Of a stretch of 64,000 nucleotides of DNA, positions 49,756 to 60,820 are shown piece by piece. The stretch's first letter is position 1; each line of letters starts with the position of its first letter. This DNA comes from Neoconidiobolus thromboides FSU 785 (lineage: Eukaryota; Entomophthoromycota; Entomophthoromycetes; Entomophthorales; Neoconidiobolaceae), in assembly GCA_025603075.1 (NCBI GenBank), contig MU626356.1, positions 17,305 to 81,304 on the forward strand. Direction: 5' to 3'. Made by a program: the position numbers and the translations under genes. The notes below the pieces were generated by a model. The model searched no databases, was not told the origin of the DNA, and saw nothing but the letters and a program-made list of their open reading frames with translations.

Positions 49756-50925
49756 ATGATGGCAACTCAAGCAGAATCCCAAGTTGAACCTCAACCTAAC
49801 CAAAAGGTTGTTGTTGCTTCCGCCCCAGAATCCCCAATCCAAACCCCAACCGAAACTCAAGAAATTCCTGAATTTAATGAAAAAGAATTCCCTTCCCTTA
49901 ATTCTCCAAACAGCGAATCTTCTAAAGATTCCGAAGCTGAAGCTAAATTATTAGATCGTATCAATTCTATTCCAATGGTTGTTGAAGGACTCAATTTGAT
50001 CAAAGGTTTTGTAAAAGATGATACTAAAACTTATAATAGATTTATTAAGTATGCTTATAATACTGCCGAAACTGCCTTCACATCTGCTACTGAAATCGTC
50101 GAGAGCCGTTTCCCTAACCAAGTTAATGCTGCTGATCAACTTGCTTCCAAGTCCTTGGATTACTTGGAAGATCAATTCCCAGTAGTATTCCATCAATCCT
50201 CTTCCGAGGTTTATGAAACTTCTAAGCAAGCTATCTCACAAATTGTGGCTACTCCAACTGCTGCTATTGACTCAACTCTTGTTACCGTTGCTAACAGTGC
50301 TGAAGCTGTCCTTGATCGTTTCCTTCCAGTACCAACCGAAGAAAAGGAAGAATTATCCAAAGATGCTGGAATCGCTAGACTTCGCCATGTTGGTGTAGAT
50401 GCTCAACGTCGTGTTGTCAAGGTTGTTCGTTCTCAAATTGATAACATTTCTTCAGTGACTACTGGGGGATCTATCCTTCAAATGCGTGAATCAAATGCTT
50501 ACATCCAACGCGCTTCAGATGAAATTGCCTCTATAAGTGAAGGATTAACTACTCTTATCACAAAAGCTAAAGATAACATTGGATCTATCAAAGAATCCAG
50601 TGGTGAAATAATCTACCAAGCCCAATCTAACCTTACCCAACGTTTAAAGACTGAAATAGACTCTGTTTATAAATATATTAATGACAACTCAAATAAATTA
50701 CCTGAGACCGTGGTAGCTCAACTTGAACCTGCCTTTAACACTCTTAAAGAGCGTGCAACTAAAGTTACTCAAGAACTTCAAAGAGACGATCAGACCACTC
50801 TTCAAAAAGCCAATAATGCACTTGCTATTGCTACAGAATCTATCCCAATAATTGACAATGCCCGTATCTACCTTACATCCTTCATTGTCAAGCAAGAATC
50901 AAAAGCCGCTGAATCTAGCAATTAA
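49756..50925 (+). CDS. Perilipin-like lipid-droplet protein
   Basis: Single exon, 389 aa. A Gln/Pro/Glu-rich head (about 1-65) is followed by amphipathic helices. The segment INSIPMVVEGLNLIKGF begins the perilipin/Cap20-type region. Then TPTAAIDSTLVTVANSAEAV with LDRFLP resembles the 11-mer helices of perilipins, and a four-helix-like C-terminal half runs to about 375. No signal peptide or membrane span. Fungal perilipins coat lipid droplets in spores and infection structures. Codon choice is unlike the neighbours (many C-ending codons: ATC, TTC, GCC, ACC), it has no introns, and it has a clear TATA box, all suggesting very high expression. Another amphipathic coat protein is possible. Confidence 0.65.
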   Translation: MMATQAESQVEPQPNQKVVVASAPESPIQTPTETQEIPEFNEKEFPSLNSPNSESSKDSEAEAKLLDRINSIPMVVEGLNLIKGFVKDDTKTYNRFIKYAYNTAETAFTSATEIVESRFPNQVNAADQLASKSLDYLEDQFPVVFHQSSSEVYETSKQAISQIVATPTAAIDSTLVTVANSAEAVLDRFLPVPTEEKEELSKDAGIARLRHVGVDAQRRVVKVVRSQIDNISSVTTGGSILQMRESNAYIQRASDEIASISEGLTTLITKAKDNIGSIKESSGEIIYQAQSNLTQRLKTEIDSVYKYINDNSNKLPETVVAQLEPAFNTLKERATKVTQELQRDDQTTLQKANNALAIATESIPIIDNARIYLTSFIVKQESKAAESSN

Positions 50926-52481
50926 TTTAATGTTTAGCTTATTCTAAATTGACTTGTAATGGTACCTTGTAGACTAACATCAAGGCTAGGTACTATTTTT
51001 TTATTTACTCTTTAAAATTACTCTTTTAATATATTTGGTTTCAATACTTAAAATAAAGTTGCTTTATTATTTTTATCTTTTGAGTGTATAGTATTATTTG
51101 TTAAACTTTATTAATATTTAATAGGTGTGTATTATGTCATTTATCCCCAAACTTTCTCCAAATGTTGTTCAGTTATTGTGATAATGTTTATTAAATCAGC
51201 TGATCCGATGGCATTGTTTTATATTTTTATTATGCCATAAAGAGTTTTGCTAGATGAATAAATGAGTTAACCTTAAAAGAAACTAAGAATAAAAGGGAAT
51301 GTTAGTTTTATATATTATATTAAAGATTCAATGAACTCGAGAGTTTAGTGCTAATATTTTTTTAAAAGTATACTATATAAATATAAAACTGCAAATTGAT
51401 ACTAAATTTAATTTACTTTTTGATTATATAGAAATTGAATTGAAATTAAGAAAAATGTTCAAAATCTTTTTTAAATTTCAACTTGAGTTTAAGCTTCATT
51501 AAAAAAAGAAAAAGGAGGTACTTCAATCTATAATTGATAATAATAGATACAAGTCAAGAAATATTAAATTTACCAAATAGCAACAATTTCTCCCATTTTC
51601 CACCTAATAATGTAAGCTTACCAGATAGATGGAAAATGTTTTAAACTTTGAAATTTATTAAGTCTACTTAATAACTTTGTTGCTATAATTGATAGTAAAT
51701 AATATTCGAAATTTTTATCAATTTTTTTCATAAAATATTATTTTGGAGTAATTTTAATAATTTTAAAAATAGAATTCACTTTTGTAAGGTTAATCTCTAT
51801 TTAAGTCTTTTATAGACAAAAATCGGGATAGTTATATTGTTTGAGTTATAAACATATTCTATCATACATTTACTTAATAGTAAATGAATAAAAATTTGTA
51901 AAAAACAGTAAAAACATAAATTAAAAAAAGATTTTAAAGTAAAACATCATTAATTTTAAAGCTTATGAAAGCTACTATAGGTATGAGTTATTTTTAAAAT
52001 TATTCATCTATTCAGAAAGTTTAGTTTACCCAAGACAATTGAAGGATAAGAAATGACGGGTAGGGAAGCTAGATCTTGTTAGACTGAGGGTTGGTGAAGG
52101 TTGTCACTTTCTATCAATTTAATCCTAGAAGTTCATATACTTTTTGGTGAGTTTTGGTGCGATGTTGAATGTAAAGTAACTCCTTTCAAAATACTTCTCT
52201 TGGTTTTAGTACTGTCACTTATATAGAAAGAGAAGCAATAGTTTTTTTTACTATAGTTTGTTTAAAGTCTGGTGGGTGATCTAGATGGTATTGCCAATAA
52301 CTAAAGCACTGAATTTTTAAAAAATCAGTTACTATTATAAAGATAATAAACAAATCTAATAAACTTGATGATACCCTTTTTTAGGAACCAGTTACTAATT
52401 GACTTCAGCACTATAATCTTAATTAATACGCTAGTAGTTTCTTCTACCTAAATAAAAGTTACAAACCATTTGCTATTTGTG
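50926..52481. other. Intergenic
   Basis: About 1.55 kb. 52030-52210 is noticeably less AT-rich than its surroundings but gives no open frame I can name. The rest is AT-rich without features. Confidence 0.4.
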
Positions 52482-52535
52482 AATATTTTTGGTTTCATCA
52501 CTTTTTCTATTTTCATAAGTGGAAAATTTCTAGTG
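52482..52535 (+). mobile_element. Fragment of a miniature element
   Basis: Partial copy: TTTTTGGTTTCATCACTTTTTC followed by a truncated core and AAGTGGAAAATTTCTAG, without recognisable termini. Confidence 0.6.
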
Positions 52536-52883
52536 CTTAAAATTTAATAGATAACATTATTGATAAAAGAATTAAATCATTAATTTTACTTCGAGCTTTA
52601 GTTCAATAATAAAATATGGGTTTTGTTTGTCGTTAATACCAGCCAATTTATTTGTATGGCACTAATTAGTTACAACTCAGGTCCTCTGTGCTTTATATTA
52701 ACTATATATGTAATTCAGAAGTATAAAAAAGTTGATGTAGTTTATAATATAATAACAAAAATTATATTACCATTAATATATTTAATAATACTTAGGGGGA
52801 TTTTCTATGATCTTTTCCTTCAGTTTTAGCTTACTAATAAAGGGACTATACAGTAAACTAGTACCAATATATTTTATTATATT
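52536..52883. other. Intergenic
   Basis: About 350 AT-rich bases; nothing recognised. Confidence 0.4.
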
Positions 52884-53288
52884 TTAAAGATGACAATAAT
52901 AAAACTCTGATCTCAAAAACACTATCCTAATCATGGCCAATGGTAATACATTGCTTTGGTTTAAACGTTTAGTAAGAACAAAATGAGTATCTCGAAAAAT
53001 CATCTTAGAGGCATAATTTTCTAGCTTATCATCTGTTTTAGTTCCTTCACACTCTAGTATATCAAACACGATCGCGATATATCCACCTTTTTTATCGAAT
53101 ACTCAATTTAATATTTCTATCGATACTACAACTAAATAACATAGTTGTAAAATTAAAATCAAAACTTGATTTGCTCTTACTTCTGAGGAAGTCATATATC
53201 GTTGATACATAAAATGCGCCTTACAAAATTTCTTCAATGTAGTCTGAAATATTAGCATTATGTCCTGCTTATAGATAGAAATTAGCAT
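52884..53288 (-). pseudogene. Relic of an unrecognised membrane protein
   Basis: Two adjacent minus-strand frames (53288-53103 and 53069-52884) connect as one reading of about 130 codons broken by a TGA near 53105. VLILILQLCYLVVVSIEIL is a plausible membrane segment, followed after the stop by VFDKKGGYIAIVFDIL. It could be a remnant of a multi-pass receptor, but I cannot name it. A miniature element starts 47 bases away. Confidence 0.3.
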
Positions 53289-53334
53289 TCTTATGATGAA
53301 AAGATTTAAGGTTATTCAAACCGAATTGAACCAC

Positions 53335-53443
53335 CATTTGGGGATGTATTTTTGTGTTTAAGAATCTTACTAACAAATTTTCCGCTTAAATAGCGCTCAA
53401 AAAATGGAAAAAATAATGAAGTTAAAAAAAACACTCCCATTTT
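53335..53443 (-). mobile_element. Miniature inverted-repeat element, minus orientation
   Basis: Both ends read ATTT in place of ATAT (CATTTGGGGATGT and ACACTCCCATTTTG), a symmetric change. Confidence 0.87.
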
Positions 53444-53730
53444 GATTATGTTATATTGATAATTTTCTTTGCTTTTATTTATATGTTTTAGTACTAATTA
53501 TGAAATAAACATCTTGTGTTGTTTATTATTGGACATATTTTAAAAAATATTGTTTCATAAAAACTACTCTTTGATTGATATTAAAAACTATTTTGACTAT
53601 TGATTTATCATTCAGTTTATTATTCATTTATACTACAGATATAGCTCAAAAATATCGTGTTTTTCATTAATTTCTTACAGCTCTTGAAATACAATTAATA
53701 TTAAATATTTTGTAGCTCTTTTTTACTATC

Positions 53731-53835
53731 ATATGGGGGTGTTTTTTTGACTTCATTACTTTTTCCATTTTTAAGCGCTATTTGAGTGAAAAAGCTATTA
53801 ATAAAATTCTTAAACACAAAAATACATCCCCATAT
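53731..53835 (+). mobile_element. Miniature inverted-repeat element, plus orientation
   Basis: Ends ATATGGGGGTGT and ACATCCCCATAT, with ATC before and TCA after. Confidence 0.9.
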
Positions 53836-54471
53836 CATCATATTTCATTAAATCAATTAGCAAAAATATTTATTAAAGATTCCAGTTATATGAATTAATT
53901 TAAATCTTATTTAATAACCCCGTGTTATTAAATATAGAAATATTTTGTGTATCTATGGGTTTATTGGCAATTTCTATTATTACAGCGAGCATCAATAAAA
54001 TATTTGATTTTTAGAATTACTGTTTTTTGACATATTCTCCTATATTAATGGTTTAAAATGGGTTACATCTTTTTTATGAAGTATGAGCACTTACATTGAT
54101 TGAGGTAAAAATCCAAATCTGAAAAGCGGTTAAGTCAGATGTGTTTATCAGATGCCAATATTTAATTTTAAGATTAACTTTTATTTAGATTCTAAATATT
54201 TGATTGAGTTTTAAGTTTAAAATAAGGATAATTAAGTAAAGATAGAGTTTAGAATTTTATCTTAAATTTATTATCATTTGGAAATTTGTATAACTAACTT
54301 TGAGGAAAGAAGTAATAATAACAAACCAGTTAAAGGGACAAAACGCCAGATAATCCCTTGATTTTTAATTAATTGGCTATTGTTTTATTTTTGATATCTT
54401 TCCTGTAAGCTCTTTTTATAAATAGATACCCTTTTGTTTTTTGACTCTTATAGCATAAGCTGGAATTATAA
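53836..54471. other. Intergenic
   Basis: About 640 AT-rich bases, upstream of F-box/LRR pseudogene B. No gene seen. Confidence 0.4.
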
Positions 54472-55980
54472 TGAATAGCTCATTTAACTTTTGGAACATT
54501 GGAAAATCAATAATCAAAGGCATATTATCTTACCTTTCAAAGAAAGATAAGATCAATATACTTGTGTACTGTAAAAGATGTAGTAAACTATTCACGTCTT
54601 TATATAGGAAGGCGTCAAAATAGCTGAAAAGGACTACAAGCATAAAGATGAAACGAGAAGTACCTTTAAAAAGTATGGTCGTTTTATTAGATATTTAGAT
54701 GCTAGAGTCTTCCCTCGTTTCGTGGTTTACCCAGTAAATTATTAAAATATTTCAAAGGGGCATTTATCTTTGGATAACTACTTTAGGTATCTGGAATATT
54801 TTACATATATCTCATTAATAGATCTTTATTGTATATGTTATATTGATGACTATGAAGCTGAAGGGTTTATAAATATGTATGAAGTCCTTTTCAAAAAAGC
54901 TGTTTAACATCTAAGGTGTTTAGAAATCCATTGTTCTGACGATGAATTTACAGATCCAGTACTACCACTTTTGTCATCAACTTTAACTTCAGCAGCTAAA
55001 GATTGCTATTCCAGGAAAGTTGCCTATTTTGAAGAATTGCTAAATAAGTTTGGTAACTTAAAGGTATTCAAACTAGATTGGATTAAGCTTCAATCAAGGG
55101 AGTCTAGTTGCTTTTTAAACAAGGAATTCCAATACCCAACTAGTTTACTCATCAAAAATCCGGATATGATAGATACAAAAGAAGTATGTATAAACTTAAG
55201 CAATTATTCAAAACTTGAATTGTTTTATTATCTACAAGGAGATGGGTTTATATTTAGTGGGGGATCCGACTTAAAATTAAATTTAGACGGCACTGATATA
55301 AAAAACAAACGAACAATGAAATATTTCCAAAACTAAATCATTTGAGTTTAGAAGTTCGTGGTAAGCGCATATACAGGCTTTTGTACTTCCATTCAATTTA
55401 CTTACACTTATGCGCTTAAAGTTAACATAATACAATAGTGAGCTATTATTTCTAGAATGGTATAATGGGCAAGTACTCTTGAAAAAATCATCAAAAAGAG
55501 GAAACAATATAGAGCTGTTTTTTTGGTTTCATTGTTTTTCCATTTTTTAAGCACTATTTGAGTGGAAAGATTGTAATAAAATTCTTAAACAAAAAACACA
55601 TCCCCACAAATAACATTAGAAATTGAATGTTCTACTTTGGGAACTGAGTTTTTGAATTTTTTATATACGTCATGCCCTAATTCATATAACCTTGAATTAG
55701 AAGATTATAAATTTGATACCAATATACCGTTTCCAGATCAAAAGCTAGTAGAAAACCACACATCAATAACCTAACACCTGAAGACATATCTAGTTCCGGT
55801 TCTATTGCTATTTCTGTCGATTATATTTCAAAGTATTTTAGAAACATAGGCTCTTTTAAATTTACAAAATGCTGTGGGTTTATAGATAAAAATGTTAGCA
55901 GAGATCCTATATTTTATTTTGAGAAAAATCAATCCTTTATATTACTTTTTTCTGTTCTTATAGTCAATAGTATGCTTTTG
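54472..55980 (+). pseudogene. F-box/LRR-like protein pseudogene B, containing a miniature element
   Basis: Begins MNSSFNFWNIGKSIIKGILS then YLSKKDKINILVYCKRCSKL, aligning with the F-box-like start of pseudogene A. Two in-frame stops follow (TAA near 54742 and near 54904). The longest open part (54971-55336) is leucine-rich (FGNLKVFKLDWIKL, ELFYYLQGDGFIFSG). After a frameshift near 55330 the reading is interrupted by a miniature element at 55507-55608. It then resumes as ITLEIECSTLGTEFLNFLYT, PNSYNLELEDYKFD and, in another frame, SIAISVDYISKYFRNIGSFK. These match the tail of pseudogene A. I infer a lineage-expanded F-box/LRR family with two dead members here. Confidence 0.62.
55507..55608 (+). 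mobile_element. Miniature inverted-repeat element inside a pseudogene
   Basis: Diverged copy (ATATAGAGCTGTT to ACATCCCCACA) located between homologous segments of F-box/LRR pseudogene B. Confidence 0.82.
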
Positions 55981-56639
55981 TTTTTTTAATCTATACTTTA
56001 TTCACATTTGCAGTAATTTTATATTAATACTATTAAAGTAAGATTAATCGTAAATAGTATTGTGTACTAGGCCACGGAAAAACTGTAAATTTTTTGCTAA
56101 CATTAGGAGAAAAATTGGCTTTGCTATTAAAGTTCTGATGTCTTTTACAGAACTTTGAGATTGTAGTAACATTGATAATTTATTCCTTAGTTGACATCGC
56201 AGCTTGTGAGTACTTGAATTTGTTTAAATGTGTTTTTTTATTAGTGTTTGGTGGTGTCTTAATCGCCTTGGCTTGATATTTCTAAATTTAATCCTTATTC
56301 TAGCTAACGTGCTCTTTGATCTCATATAGTTTGCATGCTTTATATATACATTTCTAGTCAAGAAAGTCCAAAGATTCAGAAATTTCTGACTATAGACATA
56401 TTAAACTACAAAATTATAAAATTTAAAAACTTTATGTGGTATAAATATGAAGAATTCAAACTAAAATTAACAGACAATTGAATCAATCAATTATATTTGA
56501 CTATTAAACCACTATCAGATAATATATACCATATGCCTTTATTAAACATAATTATATTATTAAAATAATAATAATAAAAGTATATAATCTAAATACGGCA
56601 TCAATTATAAATAAAAAAACTTTCAACTAAACAAACAAA
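55981..56639. other. Intergenic
   Basis: About 660 AT-rich bases, no feature seen. Confidence 0.4.
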
Positions 56640-57925
56640 TTAATTTCTATAAGATCTGATAGCCAAAAGAGCAATCACAGCAAAAGATACTGCCATACTA
56701 GAAATTAAATTAACGGATGGTAAAAATCGATGAAATCTAAAAAATGAATGTTTTTTCTTAAATTTTGCTAAATTTTCAAATTGTGATAAATCATTTTTAA
56801 AGTATAAAATTAAATTCAAAGATAAATGATCTGATGCAAGATAGTTTAAATTGGATTTAAACATAGATAATATCCCGAAACCACGAAAAAAAGTCCAATC
56901 TAATTTGGCTTTATAAAAACCATAGTAATCTGGATTATCAAGCGTAATATCTAAGTCTGGATGCCAAGGATCCAATAATCCAGGATTTCTAGCATTCTTC
57001 AATACATTTGGATGGTTATTTAGTTCCGGATGGCTGTTTAATAATTTTAAATTAAAAGGTCCTTCACTGATATGAAACGACATTATGTTTTCATACCACC
57101 ATAGGGATTCACTAAGGCCAATTGAACGCCAACGAAAAGAATCCTTACAAAATTTACTTGATAATCTTGCAATAGAATGTCCCATTGTATTCATATCTCC
57201 AAAAACCAATTGATAAGGGAATTCATCTAAATTCTTTTGACTATGCTCTAATATTTCTGAAAACTGTAAAACTCGATGCGATAACCCGCAAAATACCTCA
57301 AGGTGAGCAGAATAACACAATACTGGTGAGCATGGGGTTATTACTTCCGCTATTAAAGTATACCTTTTACCCAATCTAGGCTCTTTTAAACTACTACCTT
57401 CACTTTCCCAATTTACTGGTTGATATTTATGCTCTATTTTATCAAACATCATATCAAACTTAGAGAAAATTGCGTTTCCATGAATTCCTCCTCCCTTTTA
57501 TTAAAATTCAGAAAGCTTCATAAAAAAGTAATCTACTAAATACCTGATCTCTGTTACATCTAATATCGGATTCTAGCTCTAGAAACTCTGTAACAAAACC
57601 ACCCAGCCAATTTAATTCTTTACAAATATGCTCCATCTGATCTATCTGTAAGCTTCTTTTACAACCAATATCTACTTCCTTCCAAAATAAATTAACCAGG
57701 TAACGTTTAAGTAGGATTTACCTGTATCATTGCTATATCTGGATCAAATTGCTTAATCTCTTCAATTATCTGATCTAATTTATACCCTCGCTCAATATTC
57801 CATTGCATAACTTTTAAAGCATATCCTTTAAAGCCTATATTTTTATTTATGCCACTAGCTTCGTCTTTATTAACTCTATAATCATATCTCAATATTTCGC
57901 CTGGTTTTGCTTTTATAGTGTCCAT
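56640..57925 (-). CDS. Endonuclease/exonuclease/phosphatase-fold protein with C-terminal membrane anchor
   Basis: Three exons: 57925-57722, 57678-57544, 57494-56640, giving 397 aa. The fold is recognised from LKVMQWNIERGYKLDQIIEE, FDPDIAMIQEVDIGCKRS (metal-binding Asn and Glu), GGGIHGNAIFSKF, CYSAHLEVFCG (catalytic His region), QLVFGDMNT (GDxN) and YLASDHLSLNLIL (terminal SDH). LDWTFFRG stands where nucleases usually have IDYIF. It ends with one hydrophobic helix (SMAVSFAVIALLAI) and RSYRN, suggesting a tail-anchored cytosolic enzyme. The family includes DNase I-like nucleases, inositol-polyphosphate phosphatases and sphingomyelinases. The substrate cannot be told from sequence. Confidence 0.8.
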
Positions 57926-58206
57926 CTTGTTCTATAATATTAATTCTAATAAAAATAAAATTTAAGAAGTAATTTTGAAGTTTGGATTTCTTTCAAAATG
58001 CTTGTCAACCAGATTTTGCGTTTTTAAATCATTAAAATTTGCTGCAGAACACTAATATACTAAATTTATGATTCTTTGTTGAATTTATCATTTTAATAAA
58101 TCAACTTTGATTAAAAAGAGTATTTTAAACTACGCTACAGTCAGTAATAAACCAAAACCTGTATTAATAGCATTGAATTAACAAAGTAACATATATAGAT
58201 ATAGTT
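57926..58206. other. Divergent promoter
   Basis: 280 bases between divergent starts. AT-rich, no clear motif. Confidence 0.4.
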
Positions 58207-58695
58207 ATGGAAAATGACAAACATATCTCAGCATTGAAATCGAAATTAACGGAGATAGAAACTAAATTAAAAGAAGAAGACAATAAGGGTAAAGAATTAG
58301 AAATAAAGTATGAGACGTTGGTTAGCGAGATTGAAGCACAATTAGAAAGGGTTGAAGAGGGAGAAAATATTAAAAAACCAAGCTATGAGAATCTTGATCA
58401 AGCTATTGAAAGGTGTGATAACAAGAAGGGTCATTTAAAAGAAATCGAAGATGAGATAAACAATTTGAACAAGAGTATAGATCTAGAACTTACATGCCAA
58501 GAAAATAGTAGAAAGATATCTGAAGCTATTGGAATAAACTATGACGAAATCAAGGATAAAGATAAAGACATAGATTTAAATACTATTAAAATATCTAAAT
58601 TTCCTGAAACTAGGTTGCATTTACTTAAGTTGGTAACAGAATATTTGGAAATTGAAAACAATAAACTTAAAGAGAAGATTGCCTCGAAAGAATGA
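58207..58695 (+). CDS. Small coiled-coil protein, unknown
   Basis: Single exon, 162 aa, highly charged (Lys/Glu). Heptad-like leucine/isoleucine spacing over about 5-55 and 60-95 predicts two coiled coils (ISALKSKLTEIETKLKEE, LKEIEDEINNLNKSIDLEL). A third short helix lies at the C-terminus (LVTEYLEIENNKLKEKI). No known domain recognised. Codon use matches real genes (long open frame in very AT-rich DNA, no low-complexity bias). Possible roles include a kinetochore, spindle or trafficking complex subunit, but nothing supports a specific one. Confidence 0.6.
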   Translation: MENDKHISALKSKLTEIETKLKEEDNKGKELEIKYETLVSEIEAQLERVEEGENIKKPSYENLDQAIERCDNKKGHLKEIEDEINNLNKSIDLELTCQENSRKISEAIGINYDEIKDKDKDIDLNTIKISKFPETRLHLLKLVTEYLEIENNKLKEKIASKE

Positions 58696-58931
58696 AAATT
58701 AATTGCTATATAATAAAAATTGAACTAAACGTATAATATTCTTTTAAAACATGATTTGGTAATCTGGTTCTCAAATGTAAAATATGACTACCATCTGACT
58801 TTATGGTTTACTAATTATTTTATACATACTGGTAAATATCTTACCATTTAAAATTGCTTTATAGTTTGCATCATAGAGATATAATCCAATATAAAAACTG
58901 TAGCAGTTTATTAAATAATCTATTTTTACTT

Positions 58932-60426
58932 TTATTCAAAATGATTTTTACGAATATTTTCACCGATACCATCCTCTGAAAAATCCTGATGAAAAGCCAC
59001 TTCATAAACATATTCATTAGATAAATAATCTAATGAGCCTTCTTCTGCAGGCCAGCAAGAATTTGGGCAAGAATAAATAAAATAAGAACCCCAATCCATG
59101 GAATCAAAACTAGAATTATCCAATGGTAAATAATTTAATAATTGTGGCATAATCTAAAGATTATTAACAAAGTATACAATTAGATATAATATTTAAGTCA
59201 CCTGTAGCTCGAATACCCTTGGAGAATAACATTTTTGACAAGGAAGGATATCAGAGGGAGTTGGTTTACCCTGTTCTCCAACCCAGAGAGGCTCAATATC
59301 TTGACCTTCTTCATCTTTATTGTATGTACGCACATATCTTATTACTTGTGTAGGATCAAACTCCACCCTCCTTTGGAACGCTAAAAAGGCAGCATCCACT
59401 TCTACTTTAGTATTTTCGTATTTTTCATCACCAGGTACAACAAGTGCTTTACTATCGCCTTCTTCAGGGGCTTTGTTGACTGTAACCTCTTCCATAAGCT
59501 TTTCCACTTTTTTCATAGTCTCTTTTTTCATTTCTTCTATACTTTTTTCAGGTTCTGAATCGATATATTTTTCTGGAAACCCAACTCTATTAACTTTTTG
59601 CTTGTATTCTTCTATATTTTCCTTAGTTATTTTATCGCAATTATGCTTATGCGATCCAATGGTCCAATCCCATACTTGATGTTCTTTACTACAGTATTGG
59701 GCTAAATGACATTTCGAACATCTTTTGTCTCCTTGCAAATGGCATACCCAACATTGATTTTCCACTAAAAATTTAATTTGAGATAAATTTTGTCAAAAAT
59801 TGATTGTTTTCGATATACCTTTTACATCATCTTTCAACTTCCAAAACTCTTCTTCTTCATAAAATTCCTCGTCTTCTTCTCCATCAATATACTTACTTTT
59901 ATCTTCATCTAAAACATAATACTTGTTTTCTCTAGGAAGTTGACTTCTAATAACTTTAATACTATCAAAATTAAATTTAATACACCCAAATTAAAGACAA
60001 TCAGTTATAAATTTATCATATACCTAGTTTTCCTATTAGCCTTTAAGCACTTATTAGCTTTACAAATAAAAACGTAAAGTACACGATGATAAGCCTCTGG
60101 GGGATCATCTTCTGGTGTATAAATCTGCAACAAAAAAGAGAGCGGTTTAGAGCAAACTCCGCAGTTAAGATCTGCAGCACTTGGCGATTTATCAGGACAA
60201 AGCCAAACCTTTATGTTTTTAAATTCATTCAGCCAGTACAAAAATACCATATAAAACTTACTGGAAACCCTCCTAATTTGGTTAAAAAAGCCCCATATTC
60301 AACTCGCTTCTCATTACTGTTGTCTATAAATCCCAATTGTACTGCCGACTCTTCTCCTCTTTCTTCAAATTCGGGCTCTACCTCATCGTAATCTTCTATT
60401 GTTGTTGGATATTCGTAAGGTGGCAT
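58932..60426 (-). CDS. PDCD2: PDCD2-family protein with MYND zinc finger
   Basis: PDCD2/Tsr4 proteins act as chaperones of ribosomal protein uS5 (Rps2). Five exons: 60426-60262, 60208-60024, 59961-59819, 59764-59202, 59153-58932, giving 425 aa. Order: acidic head; QLGFIDN...YGAFLTKLGGFPVWL; paired CxxC (NCGVCSKPLSFLLQIYTPED); YVFICKANKCLK; IKVIRSQLPREN; an acidic linker; a MYND finger (CWVCHLQGDKRCSKCHLAQY, then CSKEHQ...HKHNC); and the PDCD2_C block ILPCQKCYSPRVFELQIMPQ with LLNYL and DWGSYFIYSCPNSC. All intron phases agree. The length and the inserted MYND finger correspond to animal-type PDCD2 rather than the shorter PDCD2L. Confidence 0.95.
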
Positions 60427-60820
60427 CTCTATCTGTTTTTTGTTTTAATGTTATATTTCAACTACATCTCAGATATCGTTTATTTTACCTATTTATTTAG
60501 TTCTATTTTTGTCTATTTTCTTTAATTATTAGCAAGAAACGAATAAATTAAAAATAAATTGAATTTCTAAAAGCAGATTTTAAAAAAGTCATAGTCAAAT
60601 TAACGCTAAACTAAAATTATGTATCTCTTACTAAACTTGATGGAACATGTATATATACATATTTAACACGCCACTATATTATATACATTAAATAAAAAAC
60701 ATAATCCTTTATATATATAGCTTAACGAAAATTATTTAATTAATAATTAATCTTAAATTATTTATTAATCTTTAAAATCTTTGAATTTTAAATCAGTATG
60801 AGTGTTCATAGGTTAGTATA
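60427..60820. other. Intergenic PDCD2 / PTPS
   Basis: About 390 AT-rich bases; PDCD2 promoter and PTPS 3' flank. No other feature. Confidence 0.4.

Noticed and set aside
59320-59679. 119-codon Ser/Phe-rich plus-strand ORF
   Set aside because: Antisense of the PDCD2 acidic linker and MYND exon.
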